From positions 1-48,135 of IMG/VR virus record IMGVR_UViG_3300032326_000080: a stretch of DNA of 48,135 nucleotides. One strand, 5' to 3'. How positions within the stretch are numbered: the stretch's first letter is position 1; each line of letters starts with the position of its first letter. Made by a program: the position numbers and the translations under genes. Below, in pieces: positions 1 to 8,458 of the stretch. A model generated the notes under the pieces. That model made no database searches. It was not told the DNA's origin and was given only the letters and a program-made list of their open reading frames with translations. Origin of the DNA: a virus.

Positions 1-2
1 CA

Positions 3-1127
3 CAAAGATCTTTAGCAAACAACTCAGCAGTTTATAACGCTAAACCAAACACTGCACAATTTTTACGTGAATGGAGAAATCTTTACGAATCAAAATCTGG
101 AGAAAGAGGAATTTACAATATTGATTCAGTTCGTAAACACGTTGATTCATTTGGGCGTAGAGACTCAAGCAAGATATCAGGAACAAATCCTTGTGGAGAA
201 ATTTTACTAAGATCAAATGAATTTTGTAATTTAACAGAAGTTGTTATTTCTGCAGATGATACTGAAAAAGAATTACTAGAAAAGATTAGACTTGCTACAA
301 TTCTAGGAACTTGGCAGTCTACTTTAACTAACTTTAAATATCTTCGTAAGACATGGAAAGATAATTGTGAAGAAGAAAGACTACTAGGGGTATCTTTAAC
401 GGGTATATATGGAAATAAATTAACTTCTACCGCTGGAGATAAATTAAAAGAATTACTTATTAAACTAAGAGAACACTCAGTTGAATCTAATAAATTAGAA
501 GCAGAAAAAATAGGAATTAATCAATCCGTTTCTATTACCTGCGTTAAACCATCTGGAACAGTAAGTCAGTTAACTGGTGTGTCAAGTGGAATTCATCCAT
601 GGTATTCAGAATATTACATTAGAAGTGTGCGTGGAGATAACAAAGATCCATTAACTCAATTCCTAAAAGACTCTGGAGTTCCTTACGAAGCAGATGTTAT
701 GAAGCCAGATCAAACAACAGTATTTTATTTTCCACAAAAGGCTCCAAAAAATGCCACTATTACAAAAGATTTAACAGCAATAGATCATTTAGAAATGTGG
801 AAAATTTATAGAACATACTGGACAGAGCATAATCCAAGCGTAACAGTTAATGTCCACGAGGATGAATGGATGAGAGTTGGAGCATGGGTATTTGATAACT
901 TTGATTCAATTGGTGGGGTATCATTTTTACCATCTTCAGAGCACTCATACAAGCAAGCACCATATCAAGAAATTACAAAAGAAGAATATGAAGAGGCAGT
1001 AAAGAAAATGCCAGAATCAATTCGTTGGGATATGATGACTATTTACGAAACAGAAGATGGAACAACTGGTAGCCAAGAATTGTCTTGTGTTGCTGGAGTT
1101 TGCGAAATAGTTGATATTTCAAAATAG
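3..1127 (+). CDS. nrdJ: Class II (adenosylcobalamin-dependent) ribonucleotide reductase, 3' part
   Basis: This reduces ribonucleotides to deoxyribonucleotides for phage DNA synthesis in the host cytoplasm. The reading frame is open from base 3, so the 5' part lies outside the window; the GTG at 579 is internal and not a start. Seen: an NPCGEI motif near nt 190 (the active-site cysteine region), CVKPSGTVSQLTG near nt 540 (phosphate-binding loop), and a C-terminal SCVAGVC pair of cysteines that would re-reduce the active site. In the RNR family, this single-chain layout with a C-terminal CxxxxC matches the monomeric NrdJ type rather than NrdA or NrdE. Phages often carry an RNR to raise dNTP pools. 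It ends 31 bases before the next gene, with a promoter-like site between. Class II is favoured, but the B12-binding part is not visible. Confidence 0.85.
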   Translation, partial: QRSLANNSAVYNAKPNTAQFLREWRNLYESKSGERGIYNIDSVRKHVDSFGRRDSSKISGTNPCGEILLRSNEFCNLTEVVISADDTEKELLEKIRLATILGTWQSTLTNFKYLRKTWKDNCEEERLLGVSLTGIYGNKLTSTAGDKLKELLIKLREHSVESNKLEAEKIGINQSVSITCVKPSGTVSQLTGVSSGIHPWYSEYYIRSVRGDNKDPLTQFLKDSGVPYEADVMKPDQTTVFYFPQKAPKNATITKDLTAIDHLEMWKIYRTYWTEHNPSVTVNVHEDEWMRVGAWVFDNFDSIGGVSFLPSSEHSYKQAPYQEITKEEYEEAVKKMPESIRWDMMTIYETEDGTTGSQELSCVAGVCEIVDISK

Positions 1128-1134
1128 CCTTTTG

Positions 1135-1143
1135 TGCTAAAAT
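1135..1143 (+). promoter_or_regulatory. Extended -10 promoter TGCTAAAAT
   Basis: TG-C-TAAAAT lies 15 nt upstream of the ATG at 1159. Transcription would start near 1150, leaving a leader of about 9 nt containing AGGT. No -35 sits at 16-18 nt spacing (TTGATA at 1111 is 21 nt away). The same 13-base string TGCTAAAATAGAT recurs at 33095 before the large ssDNA-binding protein gene. Confidence 0.5.
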
Positions 1144-1158
1144 AGATTAGAGGTATAC

Positions 1159-4100
1159 ATGTCTAATCAAGTCTCAAATCTTTATGCCGCAAGAATATTT
1201 GCAGAGCACCCTCTTGCATTATGGGCCTTAGATGATGACTTTTCTTTTATATCAAAATTAAGCATACAAGATAAAAGCATTATTAATTGGGATCTAAGTA
1301 ACATAACTTCTGCCTCAGCATCAAATCCAGTAGGCTTAATACTTGAAAATGAGCAAACAGATGTATTAACTGTAATTTCTGCATCGTCTGGATATCAAGG
1401 ATCGGCATCGGGTACAGCAATAAATTCTATTACAGACTTAGATCCTAATAAAAAGACATTATCTATAAATGCTTTTGCTTATAACTATAACAACGTATCT
1501 AGTTTTGATATAGGGTTTATACATAGTGGTTCTACTTTTTTTACTTCCTATACCCCAGAAAGAGAAGAGGTATGGACAAAGATAAGTCATACCCTAAATA
1601 TTCCTACAGGCAATGTTAATATATATCCATATTTTAAAGTTAAATATGATAATACTTCACTAGGAAATTCTGGACCTGATTATAACTTTTCTATAAATGC
1701 TTTATCGGTTGGTCAATGGTCTGAACTATTTCACTATCAAAGCACTGGAACCCTATCAGCAAGCATAGACCCAAATATATTAAGCATCATATCTGCTTCA
1801 TCTTCTTTGTCAGCCTCAGCAATAACTGGGGTAGTAGCAGACTCTTATGGAATAGCAGAATCTAAAAATGGTTACTACATAGTTGAAAACAATAGATTAC
1901 TTTCTTATAGCGATAACTTCCCTATTACTTTCGGTGCTACAAATATAACTAATATTGCACACCCTCTTTATGGAGAAATACCTTCTATGGTTTTTCCAGC
2001 AGAAGGATTTTTAAATGAGTCTGGCAGATATAAAGAAACTACTTTAGAGTTTTGGCTAAGGGCACATACCAACGTATCAAGTCCAATAAGAATATTTGGA
2101 CCACTAACAACAACTGACGGTATTTATGTAGAAAAAGATTTTATAACAATTAAGATAGGACCATATAGAAAATCATACTTTATAGGTAAATGGTATAGAC
2201 CTATGCTACTAGACTTTAGATATAACATAGATACTGCTTCATTATTAATCAATGGAGATTTAGTTATTGATATGGACATAGATCAAAATAAATTTACATT
2301 GGCAGATAAAGATTATAACTATGTAGGAGTTTATGGAAATGAAAATGTATACCCATTTGAGATAGACGCTATTGCTATTTATCCATACGTAGTTCCAGAG
2401 CAAATTGCAAAGAAAAGATTTGTTTACGCTCAAGGAGTTGAGTCAGCAAATAACATTGTGTCTAATTTTAAAGGAGACTCTTTCCAGGTAGACTTCCCTT
2501 ACGCTAAATATACCTCTACTATAAACTACCCAGACATGAACGATTGGAACTCAGGATTCTTTAACAACTCTAACAGTACATCTAAATATCTTACAAATCC
2601 AGAATACTCTCTTCCACAAATTATTTTTAGTGAAGAGGTAGACTTAGATAATTTCTTAATAGATAACTATAATATACAAGGATCTGACTATCCATTTATC
2701 AAATTAAAGCCTAATGCAAATTATGACAACATAGTTTCAAGTATTAATTTTAATAGTTTGAATGTTTTGAGTACCCCAGTTAAAAGTATATTCGGGGTAT
2801 TTAGAGCACCATCTACTCTGACTGCTACCAAAGAAGTATTAATGTACTTCTCTAATAACTTCAACAATAACAACTTTTCAGTTAAAACAAGTAATGCAGG
2901 AGTAGAGTACTTCTATAACGATACTAAGATATTTGATCACGCTATTATAGAAGATACGATATTTATTGCTGGTTTTGATTTAGACACTATATCTCAAGAA
3001 TACTCAAGTACTTTAAATAACTTTTTTTCTAACCCTCAAAATATATCTTTTAGTTTGGGTGGAAATCAATCATCTATGTTTAGTGGAAAGATATTTAACT
3101 TTACATTCAACAATAGAATGTTTACAGATAAAGACCTTACTAGTTATGTAGATAGCAGTGGATTTTTTGACCCAGACGTTGAGCCAGACAATCTTATAGA
3201 CTACATTGGAAACTACACCTTCTCCCCACAAGTATTATCAGACAGTCTTATTATAGACGTTGCAAGTTCTGGGTACTGGGAAGACTCCATACCACTTTCT
3301 TACTTTGGAAAATTTGTAGAAGATAAAAATAAAAATCCATACTACGACTTAGACCTAATGCAGTTTAACGTAGAGGCACCATCACCTTTAATTTTACAAA
3401 AAGATCAGTACTACGTTCTTGACGGTGGACTGTCTACAACTTTAGACTTTGATTTATACTTTGACAGCGGCACACCAACCACATCTGCCTCCAGCGTTGT
3501 CCTATCCTTTGATGGAGGGACCCCCGCTACAGTTCTATTTATTGAGTACTTAACAGAAGAAGAATTAGACATAGCCTATGGATCATTCTCAAAAGATGAC
3601 TATACAATAAAGACATATATAACATTACAAAATTATACAGATGTAGGAAATATTCCTTATACAGAGTATTCTAATACTATAAGAATAGGTGCAGATAGAG
3701 TATTAGATTTAGATGAATATACTACTACCCAAATAAATAATACTAAGTTTGAAGTAACAGATAGAACAGTAATATTCCCACCAAAAGAGTTAGTAAACTT
3801 TGCAGATTATTATATAACTATACATTTAGAAATTCAAACAAAGGGTATAAATAGAAGTCCTATTAAAATTAAAAAAATGTCTATATCATCCCTTGCATAT
3901 GACGAATCATCTTTTTATTCCATTAATAGCCCTGACGGATATAAACTATTTCCATTTAATAGATATGGAGATATATATGCCTATAAACTAAAAAACCCTT
4001 TTACTATATATAAAGATTCTACTTCTTATATGTATAATACTGGAGACTCTGGTATCAGCGTTCTACCATACGAGAGTACTGCGACTAGAGGTATTACTAT

Positions 4101-4767
4101 TCCAATTAATCAACAGTTAGCAACAGAGTACTTGCTTGGAGGTGTTCAGTTTTGGAGTTTTTACAACAAGGGTGAAACAATAGAAGAAACGGTACAGGTA
4201 GGAAAGATTTCTACTAGAGATAGATCTTATGATATTAAATTAGTTCCAGAGTCAAATTATACTAGGGCTAAGATGGTTCTTTTTGACGAAGACACTAATA
4301 ATGAAGCAACTGGTATAGTTTTTTATCAAAACGGTAATATTGTAGACAATCCATATATTCAACCTTTATCTTGGAATACAATAATAATTACTTTTGAAGA
4401 GTCTATAGATTTGCCAAGTTCTGTAGGGCAGTTAGAAATATACGAAGGATTAATGGTTAATAATATTGCATTTTACAAAAAGTCTTCAGACGTTCTTGGT
4501 TCTATATTCATCGATAACGAGTGGAGAGACTTAAGAGCAGACACCACATGGGGATCATGGTATGAGTCTGGTGCTGGAACCTGGGAAGAAATAGAAGGAC
4601 AAAGCGAACCTTTGACATTTATTGTTGATGGAAAATCAATTTATGATTCTACTTTTGGAGTTTCTAGTGTAGTTGGAAGAGATAATTCAACCTTATCTAT
4701 TAATTCTGACGGCATAACAATAATTACTGGAACAATTTGGGAAGAGTATAGCGGAAGACCTGTATAA
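1159..4767 (+). CDS. Large structural protein with lectin/LamG-like region
   Basis: A 1202-residue protein of unknown exact role, probably a virion component. It is rich in Ser, Thr, Asn, Tyr and Asp and has few Cys, typical of beta-rich phage surface proteins. Residues about 290-420 read like a LamG/concanavalin-A type jelly roll: EFWLRA, then a GKWYRPML-type strand, SLLINGDLVIDMD, and a final strand containing DAIAIYP. Weaker repeats of that pattern follow to about residue 680 and again near the C terminus. No signal peptide or membrane segment is visible. It sits between nrdJ and the portal block and has its own -10 box. Such folds in phages usually bind glycans or decorate the particle. 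It could be a tail fibre, a head decoration or a minor tail protein; the position before the head genes does not settle which. Confidence 0.55.
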   Translation: MSNQVSNLYAARIFAEHPLALWALDDDFSFISKLSIQDKSIINWDLSNITSASASNPVGLILENEQTDVLTVISASSGYQGSASGTAINSITDLDPNKKTLSINAFAYNYNNVSSFDIGFIHSGSTFFTSYTPEREEVWTKISHTLNIPTGNVNIYPYFKVKYDNTSLGNSGPDYNFSINALSVGQWSELFHYQSTGTLSASIDPNILSIISASSSLSASAITGVVADSYGIAESKNGYYIVENNRLLSYSDNFPITFGATNITNIAHPLYGEIPSMVFPAEGFLNESGRYKETTLEFWLRAHTNVSSPIRIFGPLTTTDGIYVEKDFITIKIGPYRKSYFIGKWYRPMLLDFRYNIDTASLLINGDLVIDMDIDQNKFTLADKDYNYVGVYGNENVYPFEIDAIAIYPYVVPEQIAKKRFVYAQGVESANNIVSNFKGDSFQVDFPYAKYTSTINYPDMNDWNSGFFNNSNSTSKYLTNPEYSLPQIIFSEEVDLDNFLIDNYNIQGSDYPFIKLKPNANYDNIVSSINFNSLNVLSTPVKSIFGVFRAPSTLTATKEVLMYFSNNFNNNNFSVKTSNAGVEYFYNDTKIFDHAIIEDTIFIAGFDLDTISQEYSSTLNNFFSNPQNISFSLGGNQSSMFSGKIFNFTFNNRMFTDKDLTSYVDSSGFFDPDVEPDNLIDYIGNYTFSPQVLSDSLIIDVASSGYWEDSIPLSYFGKFVEDKNKNPYYDLDLMQFNVEAPSPLILQKDQYYVLDGGLSTTLDFDLYFDSGTPTTSASSVVLSFDGGTPATVLFIEYLTEEELDIAYGSFSKDDYTIKTYITLQNYTDVGNIPYTEYSNTIRIGADRVLDLDEYTTTQINNTKFEVTDRTVIFPPKELVNFADYYITIHLEIQTKGINRSPIKIKKMSISSLAYDESSFYSINSPDGYKLFPFNRYGDIYAYKLKNPFTIYKDSTSYMYNTGDSGISVLPYESTATRGITIPINQQLATEYLLGGVQFWSFYNKGETIEETVQVGKISTRDRSYDIKLVPESNYTRAKMVLFDEDTNNEATGIVFYQNGNIVDNPYIQPLSWNTIIITFEESIDLPSSVGQLEIYEGLMVNNIAFYKKSSDVLGSIFIDNEWRDLRADTTWGSWYESGAGTWEEIEGQSEPLTFIVDGKSIYDSTFGVSSVVGRDNSTLSINSDGITIITGTIWEEYSGRPV

Positions 4768-4769
4768 TC

Positions 4770-4778
4770 TGATATAAT
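4770..4778 (+). promoter_or_regulatory. Extended -10 promoter, leaderless start at 4785
   Basis: TGATATAAT ends at 4778, exactly 7 nt before the A of the ATG at 4785, so +1 is expected on the start codon. No Shine-Dalgarno precedes the gene and no -35 is seen at 17 nt. A second TATAAT (4763-4768) overlaps the stop of the previous gene. Confidence 0.6.
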
Positions 4779-4784
4779 TGGGTT

Positions 4785-5150
4785 ATGAATAATAATAATA
4801 TTGACAAAAATGGTAAGTCAAAGTTAAAAGTACTTAATAAACAACAAAGATATGGCCTATATGTGTGGCAGATGGATCATAATGGAAAGGCTTTTGGAGA
4901 CAAAGGTGGCAACGTAATGAATATTCCAGGTAATCAGTATGATTTAGATAAGATGAGCAAGGTAGCACAGGCCGCTAGATATTATAATGCCCCAGCAGGA
5001 AAAGTAATTTTTATGCCAGGAGTAAGAAGAGTATCAGATATGGAATACTCTGAACAAATTGGAAGAATGAAAGAAGGATATATTGCCAGCGAAACCGACA
5101 TTGGTGCCTGGATGGATGCTAAAAAAGGGATAAACAAAAATGGAGAATGA
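4785..5150 (+). CDS. Hypothetical protein upstream of portal
   Basis: A 121-residue soluble, basic protein with no recognised domain. The N terminus is Asn/Lys rich; the middle contains GLYVWQMDHNGKAFGD and a GNVMNIPG stretch, followed by predicted helices. There is no ribosome binding site; the ATG is placed 7 nt after a TATAAT box, so it is probably translated from a leaderless mRNA. Its last 11 bases overlap the portal gene, implying coupled expression with head proteins. Its conserved place next to the portal suggests a role in head or packaging functions, but this is guilt by association only. Confidence 0.6.
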   Translation: MNNNNIDKNGKSKLKVLNKQQRYGLYVWQMDHNGKAFGDKGGNVMNIPGNQYDLDKMSKVAQAARYYNAPAGKVIFMPGVRRVSDMEYSEQIGRMKEGYIASETDIGAWMDAKKGINKNGE

Positions 5151-6699
5151 AGAATTAGAATCTATTGCAAGAATAGATAATTTAGATAGAATGGAAAGAC
5201 CAGAAAAAAGCGATGACTTTATGGTCGATGCAGAATTAGCAAAAACATATACAGGACTAGATTCAAATTTTAAACGTAGAGCAACAAGATCAATAAGCAA
5301 GGCATTTACTGGTCAAGAAAATACAGGATCAAAACAGTTATTTCAAGAACAAGACATAGTTACAGCATACGGACTTTATGATGTAGTTGTTCCACCATAC
5401 AATTTAGACGAACTAGCATTCTTCTATGAAAACTCATTTGCTAACCATGCTGCTATAAATGCTAAAGTAGCAAATACTGTTGGCTTAGGATATTCATTTA
5501 TCAACACAGACTCAACTTTAGCAAGACTAGAAGATGCTGAATCAGATGAACAATTGATTAGAGCACAAAGAAAAATCCAAAGACTAAAGGCTCAAATGAC
5601 CGAGTGGCTAGAAGAACTAAACGATGAAGATACCTTTAGCCATATTTTAGAAAAAGTATATATTGATGCTGAATCAACAGGTAATGGATATATAGAAATT
5701 GGTAGAAAGGTTAACGGAGAAATCGGATACGTAGGCCATATTCCATCAACTACAGTGCGTGTAAGAAGATTGCGTGATGGTTATATTCAGATAGTAAATC
5801 AAAGAGTAGTTTATTTTAGAAACTTTCAAGGTAAAGAATCAAACCCAGTAACTAACGATCCTAGACCAAACGAATTAATTCACATTAAAAAATACTCACC
5901 AAAGACTTCTTATTATGGAGTTCCAGACACAGTAGCCTCATCTGTTGCTATGGTTGGAGATAATTTAGCGGGTAGATATAATATTGATTATTTTGAAAAC
6001 AAAGCAGTGCCAAGATATATAGTTACTTTAAAAGGAGCAAAACTATCATCTGATGCAGAAGATAAATTGTTTAGATTCTTACAATCAGGACTTCGTGGTC
6101 AAAATCATAGAACCCTATATATACCACTTCCAGGAGACTCTACAGACAATAAGGTAGACTTTAAAATGGAACCTATTGAAAATGGAATACAAGAAGGATC
6201 ATTTGAAAAGTATCGCAAATCAAACCGTGACGATATCTTAATGGCTCATCAAGTTCCATTCTCTAAAGTAGGAGGAGGCGCTGGAGTTTCAATAGCCTCA
6301 GCAATATCTTCTGATAGAACCTTTAAAGAGCAGGTTGCAAGACCAGCACAAAGAAACCTAGAAAAGGTTATAAACAAAATCATAAAAGAAAAAACCGATA
6401 TGGTTGCTTTTAAACTTAACGAACTAACCCTGACCGATGAGACTACTCAAAGTCAAATTGATGAGCGATACCTAAGAATGCAGGTAGTTGTTCCCAATGA
6501 GGTTCGTGAAAGACTTGGATTCCCATCAAGAGTGGGTGGACAAGAGCCTATCGTCTTAGGTGCTCAACAAAGAGCAGAGATCACATCTCAAGCCGCTGGC
6601 AATAGAATGAGAGACCAACAAAGAACTGATAACAACAGCGATTCTACTTCAACCACTACAGGACGAGGTCCTGGTGGCGAGGGTAGAACGGTAGAATAA
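5140..6699 (+). CDS. Portal protein
   Basis: 519 residues, the usual size for siphovirus portals, which form the dodecameric ring at one head vertex through which DNA is packaged and ejected. Seen: an acidic N terminus, a core starting around residue 85 (VVVPPYNLDELAFFYENS, then a repeat of NAKVAN-type helices), the NELIHIKKYSP segment typical of the PBSX/HK97-like portal family, a long helical stretch (residues about 290-440) with QVPFSKVGGGAG, and a Gly/Ser/Thr-rich tail. It overlaps the previous gene by 11 nt and is followed by the prohead protease, the classical order. The assignment rests on this layout plus family-like motifs. Confidence 0.85.
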   Translation: MENEELESIARIDNLDRMERPEKSDDFMVDAELAKTYTGLDSNFKRRATRSISKAFTGQENTGSKQLFQEQDIVTAYGLYDVVVPPYNLDELAFFYENSFANHAAINAKVANTVGLGYSFINTDSTLARLEDAESDEQLIRAQRKIQRLKAQMTEWLEELNDEDTFSHILEKVYIDAESTGNGYIEIGRKVNGEIGYVGHIPSTTVRVRRLRDGYIQIVNQRVVYFRNFQGKESNPVTNDPRPNELIHIKKYSPKTSYYGVPDTVASSVAMVGDNLAGRYNIDYFENKAVPRYIVTLKGAKLSSDAEDKLFRFLQSGLRGQNHRTLYIPLPGDSTDNKVDFKMEPIENGIQEGSFEKYRKSNRDDILMAHQVPFSKVGGGAGVSIASAISSDRTFKEQVARPAQRNLEKVINKIIKEKTDMVAFKLNELTLTDETTQSQIDERYLRMQVVVPNEVRERLGFPSRVGGQEPIVLGAQQRAEITSQAAGNRMRDQQRTDNNSDSTSTTTGRGPGGEGRTVE

Positions 6700-6739
6700 T
6701 AAATAGTTATAAGTTTTTCAAATCTCTTATAAACACTTA

Positions 6740-6745
6740 TATAAT
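6740..6745 (+). promoter_or_regulatory. -10 promoter before protease-scaffold gene
   Basis: TATAAT ends 10 nt before the ATG at 6755. The predicted leader is only about 3 nt, so the mRNA would be nearly leaderless. There is no clear Shine-Dalgarno or -35. Confidence 0.45.
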
Positions 6746-6754
6746 GGAAGTAGT

Positions 6755-8431
6755 ATGACTAATTTGCATAAAGCATTTTGGCACTCAGAAGATAATTCTA
6801 TCAAGTTATCTATGCCAATCGCTAAAATCGATAAAGAGAAGCGAACCGTTTCTGGGTTTGCCACCCTTGACAATGTTGACAAGCAGTCAGACATTGTCCC
6901 TACTGATGTAAGTATAAAGGCTTTTGAAAGGTTCCGTGGAAATTTACGTGAAATGCACATGCCAGTGGCTGTGGGTAGAGTAATGTCATTTAAGTCAGAT
7001 AAATTTTACGACAAAGAAAAAGATAAATTTTACAATGGAGTGTACGTAGATGCATATATTTCTAAAGGTGCTCAAGATACTTGGGAAAAAGTTCTTGATG
7101 GCACTCTTTCTGGTTTTTCTATTGGTGGCAGCATCAAAGATACGGAAGACCAATACGACCCAGAAATGGATAAATCCATTAGGGTTATTAAAGATTACGA
7201 ACTCCACGAATTATCGCTTGTAGATAATCCTGCAAATCAATTTGCTAATATTGTATCTATTCAAAAAGCAGAAGATGGACAAAATACTTTTGACGGTATA
7301 ATGACAAAAATGTCACTTGAAAATGTATACTGGTCTAAAGAAAATAACATTGTAAGACTATCTAAAGAAGAAGATATTAGATCAGGAGAAACCTTAATAG
7401 GTTTTGTAGAAACAACTGATAATGAAAAAAACGAAGTAATTAAGAATTTAATTAAAGCACATCATGGAACTATGACTAATGAAAATGTTCCTACTAAAAA
7501 TCCTACAACAATTAAACCTAAGAAAAAAAAGAAAGATGAGGAAGAAGATATGGATAAGGCATCAAATGTTAAAGTTGGCGACATGGTTTCATGGAACTCA
7601 AGCGGTGGTACTGCAAGAGGAAAAGTAACTAGGGTCGTTCGCAATGGAAAGATAAAAGTTCCAAATAGTTCTTTTACTATTACAGGAACTCCAGAAGATC
7701 CAGCAGTTGCTATTAGGCTCTACCGTGACGGTAAACCAACTGACACAATTGTAGGACATAAAATGAAAACTCTGAGAAGAGTTACAATGAAATCAGAACA
7801 AGTTTCTGATAATTCTAATAAGGAGGTAAATGATATGGCAAAAACAGAACAAGAAGCAACAGTAGTTGCAGAAGATGTTCAAATTGAAAAAACAGAAGTT
7901 GTAGAAGACGAATTAGTCGTTGTAGACGAAATCGTTAAGTCTGATTCAGATGCTCCAGCAGATGCACCAGCAGAAGCAGTAGCAGAAGATGCTCCAGTAG
8001 AAGAAGTAGTAGCAGCAGTTGCTCCTGCAGAAGATGCTCCAGCAGAAGACGCACCAGCAGATGTTGAAAAAGCCGAAACTCCTGCTGTAGAAAGCAAAGA
8101 TGATGACTTGGCAAAGGCTGTACAAACAGTTAAAGTTTCTGTAGAAGAAATTAGCAAGTCCGTTACCGCAGCAGTTGGAGATTTAGCGGCAACTGTAAAA
8201 TCAATTAATGAACAACTTGCCGAATTAACAAAGAGCGTTGCAAAAGTAACAGAGGAAGTTACAACAGTAAAAAGCAATGTAGAAGAGTTTGGAAAGCGTG
8301 TCGATGCAGTTGAAGATGACACCGCTATCCGTAAGTCTGGCGACCTCGGCGGGGTCGTGCAGGGAAATAAAATAAAAAAAGGATCGATGTGGGGCGGGCG
8401 TTTCCTCAATACCGCTGACCTCTATCGTTAA
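6755..8431 (+). CDS. Prohead protease fused to Tudor-like domain and scaffold
   Basis: A 558-residue three-part protein. Residues 1-175 match the XkdF/HK97-type prohead serine protease: VSGFATLDNVDKQSDIV, then His68 in REMHMPV, Ser119 or Ser122 in LSGFSIGG, and a YELHELSLVDNPAN end motif. The protease trims scaffold and capsid during head maturation. Residues about 268-345 (KVGDMVSW, GKVTRVV, GKIKVP, then a basic end) read like a small KOW/Tudor-type beta barrel. Residues 361-558 are Ala/Pro/Asp/Glu-rich, then a coiled coil with repeated V..SV..I, then a basic Trp/Gly-containing tail, a layout expected of a scaffold. A strong internal ribosome site precedes residue 361 (see nested entry). Major capsid follows after 27 nt. 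Confidence 0.8.
   Translation: MTNLHKAFWHSEDNSIKLSMPIAKIDKEKRTVSGFATLDNVDKQSDIVPTDVSIKAFERFRGNLREMHMPVAVGRVMSFKSDKFYDKEKDKFYNGVYVDAYISKGAQDTWEKVLDGTLSGFSIGGSIKDTEDQYDPEMDKSIRVIKDYELHELSLVDNPANQFANIVSIQKAEDGQNTFDGIMTKMSLENVYWSKENNIVRLSKEEDIRSGETLIGFVETTDNEKNEVIKNLIKAHHGTMTNENVPTKNPTTIKPKKKKKDEEEDMDKASNVKVGDMVSWNSSGGTARGKVTRVVRNGKIKVPNSSFTITGTPEDPAVAIRLYRDGKPTDTIVGHKMKTLRRVTMKSEQVSDNSNKEVNDMAKTEQEATVVAEDVQIEKTEVVEDELVVVDEIVKSDSDAPADAPAEAVAEDAPVEEVVAAVAPAEDAPAEDAPADVEKAETPAVESKDDDLAKAVQTVKVSVEEISKSVTAAVGDLAATVKSINEQLAELTKSVAKVTEEVTTVKSNVEEFGKRVDAVEDDTAIRKSGDLGGVVQGNKIKKGSMWGGRFLNTADLYR
7550..7552 (+). promoter_or_regulatory. Possible second internal start in protease gene
   Basis: An in-frame ATG preceded by GAGGAAG with 5-nt spacing, just before the Tudor-like domain. 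It could yield a Tudor-plus-scaffold product. The purine-rich upstream sequence also simply encodes a Lys/Glu-rich linker, so this may be chance. Confidence 0.2.
7835..8431 (+). CDS. Nested in-frame scaffold protein (internal start)
   Basis: An in-frame ATG at 7835 is preceded by AAGGAGG (7820-7826) with 8-nt spacing, one of the best ribosome sites in the window, yet it lies inside the protease gene. It would give a separate 198-residue product equal to the C-terminal part. The product starts MAKTEQEATVV, continues through acidic Ala/Pro repeats, has a long predicted coiled coil (about residues 85-165) and ends in a short basic tail. These are hallmarks of phage scaffolding proteins, and the arrangement parallels lambda, where scaffold Nu3 is made from an internal start in protease gene C. 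The full-length fusion would be the minor product carrying protease into the prohead, and the nested form the abundant scaffold. The start signal is seen; function is inferred. Confidence 0.7.
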   Translation: MAKTEQEATVVAEDVQIEKTEVVEDELVVVDEIVKSDSDAPADAPAEAVAEDAPVEEVVAAVAPAEDAPAEDAPADVEKAETPAVESKDDDLAKAVQTVKVSVEEISKSVTAAVGDLAATVKSINEQLAELTKSVAKVTEEVTTVKSNVEEFGKRVDAVEDDTAIRKSGDLGGVVQGNKIKKGSMWGGRFLNTADLYR

Positions 8432-8458
8432 ACAAAATTCACTGGGAGGTGAAAAATT

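Noticed and set aside
579-1127. Separate 182-aa gene with GTG start
   Set aside because: The frame is open upstream to base 3 and the RNR motifs continue across 579, so it is an internal codon.
7879-8409. 176-aa antisense frame opposite the scaffold region
   Set aside because: Ser/Thr/Ala-rich shadow created by the Ala/Asp repeats of the + strand; no start signal or neighbour coupling.
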